Shown: positions 27,254 to 37,471, counted from the first letter of the stretch. The stretch: 64,000 bases of DNA from Okeania sp. KiyG1 (GCF_014132355.1 NZ_BLZO01000069.1:1-64000); one strand, 5' to 3'. The notes: generated by a model not told the origin, from the letters alone. Numbers and translations: made by a program.

Positions 27254-28495
27254 GTGTCAAATCCCAATCCTCTGTCTATATTTGTCCCCTGGTTACATTT
27301 TCATCAACCTCCGATTTGGAATAATGGTCAACTACAGGGCAACTTAGAAAAAATGCTTGGTGGTGAAGAAAACTCTGAAGAGCATTGGAATGCTCAATGG
27401 TTTGCTCAAGCATACAAAAATCCTGCCCGTTATGCGAAACAACTCACACAAGAAGGCCATAAACCTCGGATGATGGTAGATTACTCTGGGGTATTGCTCG
27501 AAGAAATGGCCAAGCTTTCTACCAATGGTATTTTTTCTCATCTTCACGTTGATAATGAACCAGTAGGAGATGTAATTAGTCTCTGGCGAGAAGTTCTCAC
27601 AGAATATTCAGACACAATAGAATTTACTGGTAGTGCATATAGTCATTGTTATTTTCCGGCCACTCCCGAACGAGACCATGAAGGTCAAATTATGGAATGG
27701 CGACGAGTCTTTAGGGATTTATTTGGGACAGAGGCATTATCGCGAGTAAGGGGGTTTTGGCCACCAGAGATGGGCATGACAGGAGACCCTGCTGAAGCAT
27801 TAAGATTTATACGTCTGTTGAAGAAGTGCGGTTATGAATGGATTATTTTACCCAATGCAGCATTGGAACATCCTGAAGGTTGGAGTACGCCAGAGTTAGA
27901 AAACCGAGTGCATTGGTTGGTGGTAGAATCAGATGGTGAGTCGGAACGTATTCTCTGTGTGGTTAGAGATACGGATATGGGTATTCGACAACAAAGTGGT
28001 CAAAATGCTGAGGGTTGTATTAGTGATGTGCGATATCGTGGGCAAGAAGTGGGAATGAAACCCCCTGCTTTGGTAGTGCCGACTTCTGATGGGGAAAATG
28101 GTAATGTGATGATGTTTGAATATTTTAAGAATTCTTTTGTTCCTCTGTTTCGGGAGAGCGATCGTTGGTCTGATGTGGGTTTTTTGACTGTAAGTCAATA
28201 TATCGATACATATTTATCAGAGGGTTCAGCGACAGAGGTAAGACTTAAGTCAACTGGGGGTTCGTGGATAGGGGGACACCAGCAATGGCAAGAAGGAGAC
28301 TTAAGACAAGAGGTATTGGCAGCAGTTGAAAAGTTGAGTCAAGATTATGCCAAGGTTGTAGAGTCTGGTAAGGGGTCTGCTGAAAAAACTAGGGCGTTAT
28401 TGTTGTGTGAAACCAGTTGTTTTGTTTATTGGGGTTCTGATTTTTGGGCGGAACAGGCAAAGTTATGTATTGAGTGGGCAACAGAGATGTTATAG
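27254..28495 (+). CDS. Glycoside hydrolase family 57 protein
   Basis: 413-residue GH57-type protein; the family includes alpha-amylases, amylopullulanases, branching enzymes and 4-alpha-glucanotransferases acting on alpha-glucans such as glycogen. The first family motif is 'LHFHQPP' (about residues 15-21); 'GSAYSHCYFPATPERD' and 'RGFWPPEMGM', with a Glu in the region where the nucleophile is expected, follow. It has no secretion signal, so it probably works on storage glucan in the cytoplasm. Translation starts at a GTG (27254), with AGGAAG upstream. Exact activity within GH57 is open because the short, catalytic-only form covers several reactions. Confidence 0.87.
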   Translation: MSNPNPLSIFVPWLHFHQPPIWNNGQLQGNLEKMLGGEENSEEHWNAQWFAQAYKNPARYAKQLTQEGHKPRMMVDYSGVLLEEMAKLSTNGIFSHLHVDNEPVGDVISLWREVLTEYSDTIEFTGSAYSHCYFPATPERDHEGQIMEWRRVFRDLFGTEALSRVRGFWPPEMGMTGDPAEALRFIRLLKKCGYEWIILPNAALEHPEGWSTPELENRVHWLVVESDGESERILCVVRDTDMGIRQQSGQNAEGCISDVRYRGQEVGMKPPALVVPTSDGENGNVMMFEYFKNSFVPLFRESDRWSDVGFLTVSQYIDTYLSEGSATEVRLKSTGGSWIGGHQQWQEGDLRQEVLAAVEKLSQDYAKVVESGKGSAEKTRALLLCETSCFVYWGSDFWAEQAKLCIEWATEML

Positions 28496-28509
28496 AACCT
28501 GTTTGAGAT

Positions 28510-28620
28510 CTATTTAGGGTTTGCGCTCAAAAGTCTTATGGGTGAGGGTAGGAGTCAGGAGTCATAATTCAGGAGAAATGGGAATCACACAGGAGACCAG
28601 GAAAGGATGTTTCATACAAG
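28510..28620. repeat. Partial AGGGTTTGC element
   Basis: 'AGGGTTTGCGCTCAAAAGTC' followed by 'TTATGGGTGAGGGTAGGAG' is the right end of the AGGGYTTGCTGA family in reverse orientation; the rest has eroded. The remaining spacer to 28767 shows nothing else. Confidence 0.5.
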
Positions 28621-28767
28621 TATTGTGAAACATCCCTATACTCTTTTTCATAAATCTTCAAAGATTCTGATGATATAGTAGTCGAAGCAAAGGGTGCTAA
28701 CATTTCTAAATTATCAAACTCACTCAAAGAGTATTTTTGACTTTTGACTTTTGCCTTGCACGTAGCG

Positions 28768-29850
28768 CTATACTTTCTGTTTCTGCTTTTGTATATCTTT
28801 CTGTTTGAAAGCTGACATTCCCAGGAAACTTAAACCTAATCCCAACAAACTCAATGTAGAACTAGCTTCAGGAACAGCTTGATTATATTCAGGAACAGCT
28901 TGATTATATTCAGAGTTCAAAGCAGATATAGCTTCATTTGCTACTAACTTATGAAATGCTTTTGTAGGATGAAGGTAATCCCAGAATAAGTATCTATCTG
29001 GATCTGCAAGATCGACATCACAGTCAAAAGCGTTGTTGCAAGCAGAAGGATCGAGAACTGTCTCTAACCAATTGTCTGTTACATTGGTAAAACCTAACTG
29101 ACTGGGATTATCAAGTATTTCATTGAAAATAGAGTCAACATCTAATAATGTGATGGTAACTTCAGATAACTCTTCCTCCAACTCAGCGATCTTTAACTCC
29201 AATTTTTGGTTATGATCGTCTGTTAATTGATTCAATCTCTCAGATGCACTTTCACTTCTGGATGTAGCAAGAGGTGAGAAACCGAATAATGGCAAGTTAG
29301 GGATAAGGAAGTCCTCAGCACCTTCACCATGTAAATTTCTAATAGCATCAGCAATATTCTCAACAACAATATCAGGATTTCCATCAGATTCTGCATCTGA
29401 ACCCAACAATGTCTCCTTAATATAATCATTTGCACCTATCCACACAGTATACAGTGCATTAGAGTTAGCTGACTGACCTTCATCTAAAAAATCATTGATA
29501 AAATCGTCAATTTGTTCACCGAATTTCTCTCCACTATCATTTCCACCTCTAGCAAAGTTAGCTCCATCTGAAGACACACCACCACGACGAGGACGATAAT
29601 AAGTTACAGGATCTAAATCTAAACACGATTCTGCTAGAATATCTGCAAAAACATTTCCGTTAGAAGCTCTACGCTCAAAATAACGACGGCCGTTTCTAGT
29701 TCCGTTTGTATTTCCTGGATCTGAAAGGCTATCCCCAAAAACAAACATTTGAGAAAAGTCTAAATTGCAATTTGTAGCATAAGCTGGTGCAGTGCCTATA
29801 GTTAGAGTAGATGCAGTTACAGCAAAGCTGAGTGACACAAATTTATTCAT
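28768..29850 (-). CDS. Secreted GDSL-type esterase/lipase with PEP-CTERM anchor
   Basis: 360 residues. The signal peptide at 1-25 ends near 'PAYAT'. The SGNH/GDSL hydrolase domain has block I 'FVFGDSLSD' (nucleophile Ser), block III 'GANDY' and block V 'DYLHPTKAFHKLV' (Asp and His). The C-terminus 'VPEASSTLSLLGLGLSF' followed by 'KQK' is a PEP-CTERM-type sorting signal, so the enzyme should be exported and held at the cell surface or in exopolymer. 'EYNQAVP' occurs twice in a row just before the tail. A paralogue lies 600 bp upstream on the same strand. Confidence 0.9.
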   Translation of the reverse strand: MNKFVSLSFAVTASTLTIGTAPAYATNCNLDFSQMFVFGDSLSDPGNTNGTRNGRRYFERRASNGNVFADILAESCLDLDPVTYYRPRRGGVSSDGANFARGGNDSGEKFGEQIDDFINDFLDEGQSANSNALYTVWIGANDYIKETLLGSDAESDGNPDIVVENIADAIRNLHGEGAEDFLIPNLPLFGFSPLATSRSESASERLNQLTDDHNQKLELKIAELEEELSEVTITLLDVDSIFNEILDNPSQLGFTNVTDNWLETVLDPSACNNAFDCDVDLADPDRYLFWDYLHPTKAFHKLVANEAISALNSEYNQAVPEYNQAVPEASSTLSLLGLGLSFLGMSAFKQKDIQKQKQKV

Positions 29851-30016
29851 TGATTTAAGCTGTATTATTATTATTGTTATTATAAATCTATTCTTTAAAT
29901 AATAAATTAAATTTCTAAAAATGTCAAGTAAGAATTGTTAGTGTTTTATGAAAATTCAGTAAAGATTTGGCAGTATTTCACTGGTTACATGAATATTTGA
30001 TGAAGTTGATATAGTA

Positions 30017-30184
30017 ATATTATGTCCGCTTAATCAGTGATAATACAGTTTGTAGGTTGTAGGTGGCTCGGTGGTAGGTGTAAATTCAAAAGGGAAGACT
30101 TGAAACGGAGTGGAAATTTGGGATATTTCTTCAATATTGAGAGTCAAACATTTTTATTATACTTAATCATCCGGACATGATATA
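30017..30184. repeat. MITE-like ATATYATGTCCG element between the two esterase genes
   Basis: Termini ATATTATGTCCG and CCGGACATGATAT; interior 'TTGTAGGTTGTAGGTGGCTCGG'. About 168 bp. The rest of the spacer (29851-30448) is AT-rich and holds an 'ACCAACGCC' end fragment at 30414. Confidence 0.65.
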
Positions 30185-30448
30185 ATTTACATTTATAGAT
30201 GAAGATTTGATGAACTTGGCCTTTTTGTTTTTGACATGAGCGGGTAAGAATTCATAATCCGAAAATAAAAATAGGCATTGGTAAAATAAGTAAGCATTTC
30301 CTGCGGAATGCTGACTAAAATAAGGTATTAAATTTGGATTAAATAAAGATTGATAGTAAGGAAAAAAAGCTGTTTTAAATATTTGGCTACGAAAAATCAT
30401 ACCATCATTTACCAACGCCTCTTATTCATAGCTCTTCAAAGATATTGA

Positions 30449-31579
30449 TTATATTTTCTGTTTCTGCTTTTGTTTATCTTTCTGTTTGAAAGCTGATATA
30501 GCTAACGAACTGACACCTAATCCCAATAAACCAAATGTAGAAGTAGGTTCTGGAACGGTTTTAAATTCTGATTTGAGAGCAGATAAAGCTTCATCGGCGA
30601 CTATCTGATTAGATACTTCTGTAGGATGAACTATATCCCAGAATAAGTATTCATCTGAATTAGGAACATCGATATCGCAGGACTCTACTGAACCATCTGC
30701 TCCTAAAAAAGCATCTGGACAAAAAGCTAATACTGTATCTGACCAACTGTCTGTTGTATTCGTAACATTAAACTGACTGGGATTTTCAATTATCTCATTT
30801 ACTATAGAGTTAACATCTAATAGAATGATTTTTGCTCCAACTAAAGATTGATTTAATTGGGCGATCGCATCCTCTAATTTTTGGTTATGCTCATCAGTTA
30901 ACTCGTTCAAAATATTAGATGTATTTGTTAATGTAGCTAAAGGACTAATACCTAATGATGGCAAGTTAGGGATGAGGAAGTTGCGAGCGCCTATGTTATA
31001 TAAAGATGCGATCGCGTTGGAAATATTATTAATAGTTGTATCTGTATTAGGTGGTGCATCTGGTTGTGATGTAAAACCTAATGTAAATAGAGGGTCTAAA
31101 AGATAATCATTTGCACCAGTCCAAATGGTATATAGTGCTTCGGAGTTAGCTGAACTATCTGTTGCTAACAGAGGACTAATAAAACTCTCAAGTTGTTGCT
31201 GTAAACCTAGAGGAAAATCATCAAAAATATTCTGGTCTCCGCTGAGAGAACCACCCGTGGCATAGTTTGCTCCATCCGGCGAAACAGAAAAATTAGTAAA
31301 AAAAGCTGTAGGATTTAAGTTTAAAGATGATGCTAGAGATTCTATCCAAATAGAGCTATTAGAAAATCTACCTTCAAACGAGAGGGAGTTTCCTGGAAAT
31401 GCTCCACCTGTTTGAGTAAAAGCATTTCCTGTATCAGAAAGACTATCTCCAAAAATAAACATTTGAGAAAAATCTAAACTGGAATTATCGGTGTTGAAAT
31501 TTGCAGCAGACACAGGGAATGTCCCCATAGTTAGAGCAGATACGCTTAAGGCAATGCTTATGGAAAAAACATGATTCAT
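30449..31579 (-). CDS. Secreted GDSL-type esterase/lipase with PEP-CTERM anchor (paralogue)
   Basis: 376 residues from the ATG at 31579. The frame extends 23 codons further but the signal peptide 'MNHVFSISIALSVSALTMG' fits this start. Block I is 'FIFGDSLSD', block III 'GANDY', and the catalytic Asp/His pair is in 'WDIVHPTEVSNQIV'. The C-terminus 'VPEPTSTFGLLGLGVSSL' followed by 'KQK' is a canonical PEP-CTERM tail. It shares architecture and many stretches with the gene at 28768, so the pair arose by tandem duplication, but the inserts around block III differ, allowing different substrates. Confidence 0.9.
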   Translation of the reverse strand: MNHVFSISIALSVSALTMGTFPVSAANFNTDNSSLDFSQMFIFGDSLSDTGNAFTQTGGAFPGNSLSFEGRFSNSSIWIESLASSLNLNPTAFFTNFSVSPDGANYATGGSLSGDQNIFDDFPLGLQQQLESFISPLLATDSSANSEALYTIWTGANDYLLDPLFTLGFTSQPDAPPNTDTTINNISNAIASLYNIGARNFLIPNLPSLGISPLATLTNTSNILNELTDEHNQKLEDAIAQLNQSLVGAKIILLDVNSIVNEIIENPSQFNVTNTTDSWSDTVLAFCPDAFLGADGSVESCDIDVPNSDEYLFWDIVHPTEVSNQIVADEALSALKSEFKTVPEPTSTFGLLGLGVSSLAISAFKQKDKQKQKQKI

Positions 31580-32755
31580 TTTTGCACCCCGTTCGATGTA
31601 ATAACTACCGAATATTTGCATATTGGCAAAATTTTTTAGGGATGTCAATTATGAAATAAAAGTTAAAAATTTTTATCATTCATGCTTCATAAAATACTTT
31701 TTTGTTAGTTATAAAATCAATAAATACTCACAAATTTAATCATTAGAAATCTCTGGAAAAGAGGGAGTAGGGAGTAGGGGAAAATAATTGATTATTTATG
31801 TACAATAATTGATTTTATTTTTTATTATTGGAGATATCTATTAGTTTACAGAAAAATCTATGTCAAAATCTGAATTTTGACTATTAGTATATTACTATGA
31901 AAGACTACCGAATAATTTACAAATTTACTCAAAAGCCAAATTTTAATTTGACAAAATAGCAAAGCTCTAGTAAAATATAATACTTATAATATTTCCTAAC
32001 TTTTAATATCAAGTCTCATTTAATTAGCCATAATAAAAATGTTCAACTCTAGAGAGAGAATATTTTTTCCGTTTGTCATGGGGAACAAACAAATTTCCTC
32101 TTGTTCCCTACTCCCTACTCCCTAAATTTTTTATCAAAATAATTGGGTCGCGCAACCCCGCCTTTTAAGGCGAAATATTTTTGGAGAGTTGCTCAAATCC
32201 CTTACTTCCCCTCCTGGGAGGGGCGGGGGTGGGTTGGGTTAAGGGTTGGTTAACTTCTGTACAGATGGTTCGCGTGTAGGGGTGCTTCGCGAACCACCCC
32301 TACTGTAAGGACGCCCTTGCGAAGCCCATGCCGTCAGGCTATATGGCCATTTGCGCTCTGCAAAGCTCCGAATGGCGCCTCTACTGACTTCTGACTTCGT
32401 TAATGGGGTTATTTAAAGAGACACGATATTATATCATGTCCGGATAAGAGCGCGATAGAACTCCGTTCCGCTCGGCGTTAACGCAGTTGTGCGCCAGCAA
32501 ACAAAAAAACTTTCTCCTTTTCCTCCTCTTATTTCTTGCTTCTTTCTTCCCTCCTGACTCCTGACTTCCCCTCCCCTCCACGGTCGGGGTTAGGGGTGGG
32601 TTGACTCCTGAGGACTCCGTCATTTTATTTATAAGTAATCAACCGTACATAATATAAGATATTTTCTGCACAATTCAAATAGGACTGCTAGGGATAGAAA
32701 AATATATTTAAATCATTAATATTAACCTGTAGAGTAAAACTATGTATCATCAGAA
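31580..32755. other. Gene-free spacer (1.2 kb) with two MITE-like elements
   Basis: Includes a TAGACATCTCC-type element (31744-31840), an AT-rich stretch, CTCCCTACTCCC repeats, a GGGAGGGGCGGGGGTGGG tract (32212-32232), 'GTAGGGGTGCTTCGCGAACCACCCCTAC' (a palindromic short repeat at about 32276-32303) and an ATATCATGTCCGG element (32431-32656). No gene was seen. Confidence 0.55.
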
Positions 32756-34105
32756 ATGGAAAAAAAGAATTATTTTTTGTTTATTATTTATCTTAATTTT
32801 TTTAGTACCATTATCTTAAACATTCTATGGCTCAAACAATCAGCGATCGCTGTAAAAGACGAGGACTGGGATAGATTTTTAGAACAGAAAGATTTTATTG
32901 AAGCAGTAAATCAAGTTGAGCAACATTGGGAAAGAGACTATGAAAATTACTTTGATGAAAATCTAGCTGACTTTTCAGTAACTGCTGAAGGTATAGCTGA
33001 AACTCTTTCAAATATATCTCAACAAACTGGTACAAAACCTGCAGTTATTTGGATTTGGTCACGAGCAGAGCAAATGCAGCTAATATTAATAACTCCAGGC
33101 AAAAAACCAGAAATTTATAGTGTTACTGATGCAGATAGGCCACAGTTAATTAATACAGTCAGAAGGCTAAATGTAGAAATTACAAATCCTAGAAAACGCA
33201 ATACAAAATCATATTTAGAGTCAGCACAAAAATTACATGAATGGATGGTAAAACCATTAGAAAAAACTTTAAAACGGGAAAAAATAGATACTATTATGTT
33301 CTGCTTAGGTATGGGTTTACGAACTTTACCATTAGCAGCATTACATGATGGAGAAAATTTTTTGATAGAAAAGTATGCTCTTACTAGAATTCCAGCATTT
33401 AATCTGATAGATACTAACTACAATAAAATTAAAAATGCTGAAATATTAGCAATGGGAGCATCAGAATTTAAAGAACTAGAACCTTTACCAGCAGTACCAG
33501 TAGAAATCAACAAAATCACGCGATTTGTGTGGCAAGGTAATGCTTTGATAAATCAAGATTTTACAGTGAAAAATTTACAAGCTCAACGACAGAAAAAATC
33601 TTATGAAATAGTTCATTTGGCTACCCATGCAGAGTTTAGACCAGGAAAACCAGAACGGTCTTATATACAGTTTTGGAATGATGAACAAATCGGATTAGAT
33701 GAAATAGAAAAATTAAAACTGAATGACCCCCCAGTAGAATTATTAGTTTTAAGTGCTTGTCGCACTGCTTTGGGGGATAGACAAGCAGAATTGGGTTTTG
33801 CGGGGTTAACGGTAAAGTCAGGAGTTAGATCGGCATTAGCAAGTTTATGGAATGTCAGCGATATCGGAACATTAGCATTAATGACAGAATTTTATCAACA
33901 CTTGCAAAAAACACTACTGAGAGCAGAAGCACTCCGACAAGCTCAAATTGCAATGATACGAGGGGAAGTAGGTATAAATATGGGTGAGTTAAGTGGAACT
34001 AGGGGAGAGTTACAACTACCTCCAGAATTGTCAGAGTTTGGCGATGAAATTTTTTCCCACCCTTATTATTGGTCAGCTTTTACATTAATTGGTAATCCTT
34101 GGTAA
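32756..34105 (+). CDS. CHAT-domain (caspase-like) protease with membrane signal
   Basis: 449 residues. An N-terminal hydrophobic segment (about 5-32) is followed by an acidic linker and a CHAT peptidase domain (about 160-449). Catalytic dyad: His291 in 'HLATHAEF' and Cys335 in 'LSACRTALG'; 'SGVRSALASLWNV' and the terminal 'YYWSAFTLIGNPW' are family hallmarks. CHAT proteins act as proteases in cyanobacterial signalling or death-like responses and often follow TPR repeats; this one has none. A second frame starting at ATG 32742 reads 'MYHQKWKKRIIFCLLFILI' and would join the main frame at 32809 if one T were missing, giving a better signal peptide, so the N-terminus may be affected by another run-length error. 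Confidence 0.88.
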   Translation: MEKKNYFLFIIYLNFFSTIILNILWLKQSAIAVKDEDWDRFLEQKDFIEAVNQVEQHWERDYENYFDENLADFSVTAEGIAETLSNISQQTGTKPAVIWIWSRAEQMQLILITPGKKPEIYSVTDADRPQLINTVRRLNVEITNPRKRNTKSYLESAQKLHEWMVKPLEKTLKREKIDTIMFCLGMGLRTLPLAALHDGENFLIEKYALTRIPAFNLIDTNYNKIKNAEILAMGASEFKELEPLPAVPVEINKITRFVWQGNALINQDFTVKNLQAQRQKKSYEIVHLATHAEFRPGKPERSYIQFWNDEQIGLDEIEKLKLNDPPVELLVLSACRTALGDRQAELGFAGLTVKSGVRSALASLWNVSDIGTLALMTEFYQHLQKTLLRAEALRQAQIAMIRGEVGINMGELSGTRGELQLPPELSEFGDEIFSHPYYWSAFTLIGNPW

Positions 34106-34185
34106 GTCTTCTGGGCGTTGTTAATTTAGACCCTAGATCGATCATCTTCTCGACCTTTCTATTTTCGGCGTTGCTGAATTAGTGT

Positions 34186-34413
34186 ATAATATTAGTCTTA
34201 ATTACTTAGGAGTCAACCCACCCCTCGCCCCTCCCCCGATCGTGGAGGGAAGTAAACCCACCCCTAACCCCTCCTGGGAGGGGAAGGACTGAGTCAGGAA
34301 GGAAGAAAGAAGAAGAAAAAAGAATAGAAGGAGAAAGTTTTTTGTTTAGCTACGCCATATGTAACGCGGAGCGCAGAACTCCGTTCTATCCCTAATTATT
34401 GGGACATGAAATC
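34186..34413. repeat. ATATCATGTCCGG-family element (reverse) with embedded GC-rich repeat
   Basis: 'ATAATATTAGTCTTAATTAC' at the left, 'GGGACATGAAATCAT' at the right. The interior has ACCCCTCGCCCCTCC and GGAAGAAAGAAGAAG tracts typical of the family. Termini are degenerate. Confidence 0.5.
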
Positions 34414-34628
34414 ATACCTCAAATCACCAATGCCCTATTTTCTATATGTAATAATATATATGATGATCTAACTCTAACAGTAAACAAATATTCCATTGCA
34501 CTGAACTGAGCAAAGCAGGAAGCAAGGAGTAGCAGTGCCACCCCACGAAGTGCGACAGACATATCTGGTAGCGCATCAACAGAGGGAGTAGGGAGAGTCC
34601 AAAAATTGGATAATTTATTTTTTGCTAT

Positions 34629-34741
34629 TAGACATCTCCAATAATAAAAAATCAAATCAATTATCGCACTCTTATTTATCAATTCTTTCCCCCTACTGCC
34701 TACTTTCTACTGCCTACTCCCTCTTTTGGTGGAGATGTCTA
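34629..34741. repeat. MITE-like element with TAGACATCTCC termini
   Basis: A 113 bp segment, TAGACATCTCCA...TGGAGATGTCTA, close to a perfect 12 bp terminal inverted repeat; interior CTCCCTACTG-type repeats. It sits 57 bp upstream of rnc. Confidence 0.75.
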
Positions 34742-34797
34742 TTCCTAAATTTTAAAAGTAAACAAATAAATTGGGAGATACCAAAACCATCCAAACA

Positions 34798-35535
34798 ATG
34801 ACTCAAATATATCATCCTCGCCAAAAGCAACTTCAATCTCTAATCAAAAAATTATCTATACCTCAACAAGCAGCAATAAAATGGAATTTACTAGATTTGG
34901 CTTTAACCCATTCTACAGTTTCCTCAACACATAACTATGAACAATTAGAGTTTGTAGGTGATGCAGTAGTACGACTGGTAGCTGCCGAGTTACTATTTGA
35001 AAAATATTCAAATTACCCAGTAGGAGAATTTGCTGCCATTCGTTCTATTTTGGTGAGCGATCGCTCTCTAGCACAAATTGCCAATAAGTATGGGTGGAGT
35101 CGTTATTTACTGGTATCTAAAAGTGCGGCAGGGGATCGAGCTGGAGAAGAATCACGAATAGCAGATTCTTTTGAAGCTGTTTTAGCTGCTCTTTATTTAA
35201 GCACTAATAGCTTAGAATTAATTCGCCCCTGGTTAGACTCTCACTTTGAAATCTTAATCGCAGAAATTCGCAGTGACCCAGCTAGGCAAAATTATAAAGC
35301 AGCTCTCCAAGAATGGACTCAAGGTCATTACAAAACACTGCCAAATTATCAAGTTGAGGAAACAAATAAGATTCATGGCGATCGTGGACGTTTCTTTGCA
35401 GAAGTTTGGTTTAAAGATAAGAAACTTGGCATGGGTAAGGGACCATCAATTAAAGCTGCGGAACAAGCTGCAGCTAAATCTGCTTTGAATAAATTGAAAG
35501 CTCACAGTTTTGAACAGTTAGATGATCTACTTTAG
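34798..35535 (+). CDS. rnc: Ribonuclease III
   Basis: Double-strand-specific endoribonuclease that processes rRNA precursors and structured RNAs. 245 residues from the ATG at 34798; an upstream in-frame TTG at 34771 adds nothing recognisable. The RNase III domain has the signature 'YEQLEFVGDAVVRLVAA' (metal-binding Glu and Asp) and the second catalytic block 'ADSFEAVLAALYL'. A C-terminal dsRNA-binding domain (about 170-240) ends in 'GKGPSIKAAEQAAAKSALNKL'. Cytoplasmic. The full two-domain form suggests the housekeeping enzyme rather than a Mini-III. Confidence 0.94.
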   Translation: MTQIYHPRQKQLQSLIKKLSIPQQAAIKWNLLDLALTHSTVSSTHNYEQLEFVGDAVVRLVAAELLFEKYSNYPVGEFAAIRSILVSDRSLAQIANKYGWSRYLLVSKSAAGDRAGEESRIADSFEAVLAALYLSTNSLELIRPWLDSHFEILIAEIRSDPARQNYKAALQEWTQGHYKTLPNYQVEETNKIHGDRGRFFAEVWFKDKKLGMGKGPSIKAAEQAAAKSALNKLKAHSFEQLDDLL

Positions 35536-36513
35536 TACCTGACAGATAAAATTTTTCATAGTAGTTAATACTTACCAGTTTTGAAAACCAGGTGAATAAT
35601 AACACTGATAGGTTTTGACTTGTTATTAGCAGTCAAATCAAATCTATCAAAAATGGAGCTTTAATGAATAGATAGGTAGATGTATTCTGTATAGATAGGA
35701 TCGGCTTTTTAATCGCTAAATTATCGGGACTCGATCTCAATCAAGTTGCATAAAGCTAACGCACATTGAATCTAGTATAACTACTACTCATGCCACTTGG
35801 ATGAATATTTGCTATAAATCTTGATTCTGTCTGTAATATCATGTCCGGATAATTAACCATAGAACTCCGTTCCGCTTACGCGACCAAAAAACTTCCTATT
35901 TCTTCTTCTTTACTGGCGTTGCTGAATTAAGGTATGATTATAGAAAAGTAGCGATCGCGCTCACTATAAAATAATTTGTATTATTTGAATAAGGAGTTGG
36001 CACATCTCTAAATTTTAGAAGCGTGAATTAATAATTGAATAGAATATTTGAGCATTTATTCAGATTTAGAATAGCAAAGAGTTTGACAATGTAACCTTGC
36101 TAAATAATGTTTTAATCTAGTATTTCCGGCATTGCATAATTGCGGGATGATTTTGTCACCAGAGCAGAAACCATAATCCCCGTGTCCCCGTGGAGCGCCG
36201 AAATCATCCCAGTATTCAGCAACGCCTCTTTACTTCCGTTCTTAGAAACCCACGATTATCTATATAAATCTATGATTTTCTCTAATTAACCATAATCCCC
36301 AATTCCAAGCGTGACGAGCTACACCTGCGTGTTTAGCCAGTAATGTTTTTTGCTGCTTATTTGGGTGTAATTCAGTATGATATCCAAGTAGCATAAACAG
36401 ATCATACCAGATTTTTATAGATAATACCAGATTTTAGCCAACAGTTACAAGCCCTCCTGACTCCTGACTCCTTAGTCGTTTATTTATAACTGTTCAACGG
36501 GACATGATATAAA
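35536..36513. other. Spacer (1 kb) with hairpin and repeat elements
   Basis: Directly behind rnc, 'GATAGGTTTTGACT...AGTCAAATCAAATCTATC' (35607-35648) forms a long imperfect hairpin without a T tract. A partial ATATCATGTCCGG element (35839-35905) meets a GGCGTTGCTGAATTAAGGTATGA end (35916). A complete GGCGTTGC element is at 36128-36226, and an ACGGGACATGATAT end at 36498-36511. Confidence 0.5.
36128..36226. repeat. MITE-like element with GGCGTTGC termini
   Basis: 99 bp with long imperfect terminal inverted repeats: GGCATTGCATAATTGCGGG-ATGATTTT at the left against the reverse complement of AAATCATCCC-AGTATTCAGCAACGCC at the right. The same family is nested in the array at 53281 and 54068. Confidence 0.7.
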
Positions 36514-37233
36514 TCAACGCAATGCAAAATCAGAGCGTAATCTCAAGTCTAAATCTTCTTCTGGACGAATCACGACAACCTCAGCTTTTTCCCGACCCAA
36601 TAATACTCCAGCTAAAGCACCCAAACCAGCACCAGCTAATACTCTTTCTGTAGCAATTACTTTATCCCCAGTAATACCAGATAGTAAAGTAGCAGCAGCA
36701 CCACCCACAGCGGCACCCTTCAAAATATCTCCAGCATCAGCACCCTTTCTAATTTGTTCAGTATCGGTAACTACCCTAGAAATAGCGTCAAAACGAAACC
36801 TTCTGCGACCGCTGATAATTAACTGTTCGGCCAAAAATTGAGTACCATCTGAAACAGGTTGTAGTTGACCTTCTATGAGACTGCCAGAGGGTATGATTAC
36901 TCTTCCTTGAACATCTCGAATATCTTGTGCTACTGTTAGCCTTAATCTCATAGATTCATCTGGACTCAGAACTATTTTTTCTGCTTCCTCATATTCGACA
37001 GGTATAAGTGTTCCTGCTGGTATTCGTGCTACAGAAAACTGTCTTTGTTGGTTATTAGAAAACTGTCTTTGTTGGTTATTAGGAAATTGCCTTTGTTGGT
37101 TCCCAATAAATGTTCTTCGCCGATAAAATTGAGCCATAGCAGGATTTGAAATTAGGGGTGTTGCTGTGGCTAATGTCATACCTAAAGTTAATAATAAAGA
37201 TGTTCCGAAATGCCATTTTTTTGAATTAAACAT
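36514..37233 (-). CDS. Exported protein of unknown function with glycine-zipper segment
   Basis: 239 residues. A signal peptide (1-34) ends at 'PAMAQ'. Three consecutive copies of an NNQQRQF heptad (about 44-66) follow, then a beta-rich middle part ('RIPAGTLIPVEYEEAEKIVL', 'GRVIIPSGSLIEGQLQPV') that resembles outer-membrane/pilus-assembly TrbI- or VirB10-like beta domains. A Gly/Ala-rich helix pair (about 165-215, 'GAAVGGAAATLL' and 'AGAGLGALAGVLLG') could insert in a membrane. It is a recognisable conserved cyanobacterial type, but I know no assigned role. Probably periplasmic or outer-membrane associated. Confidence 0.72.
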   Translation of the reverse strand: MFNSKKWHFGTSLLLTLGMTLATATPLISNPAMAQFYRRRTFIGNQQRQFPNNQQRQFSNNQQRQFSVARIPAGTLIPVEYEEAEKIVLSPDESMRLRLTVAQDIRDVQGRVIIPSGSLIEGQLQPVSDGTQFLAEQLIISGRRRFRFDAISRVVTDTEQIRKGADAGDILKGAAVGGAAATLLSGITGDKVIATERVLAGAGLGALAGVLLGREKAEVVVIRPEEDLDLRLRSDFALR

Positions 37234-37471
37234 AGGTAATATTCTCCAAATAGAAAATTTTCAGTAGTGTAATAAATATCTGGTTAGATATATAGTAGGG
37301 AACAAGGAACAGTTAGAAAAACATTTCCTAGTATTCGATTCATTATCAGTAATTCTCCTAACCAATTCTTTCTTAGCTATAGCAGTGCAACCTCAGCTAT
37401 TTAAATTTTTAAGGTCAGGGAAAATTACTAAACTTTTTGTATTACAAGATTTTTGATTCCCTGTTATTTGC

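Noticed and set aside
27929-28198. 89-codon minus-strand frame inside the GH57 gene
   Set aside because: It is a shadow of a strongly supported gene on the other strand.
34419-34682. 87-codon minus-strand frame upstream of rnc
   Set aside because: It overlaps a TAGACATCTCC element and repeat DNA, with no conserved features.
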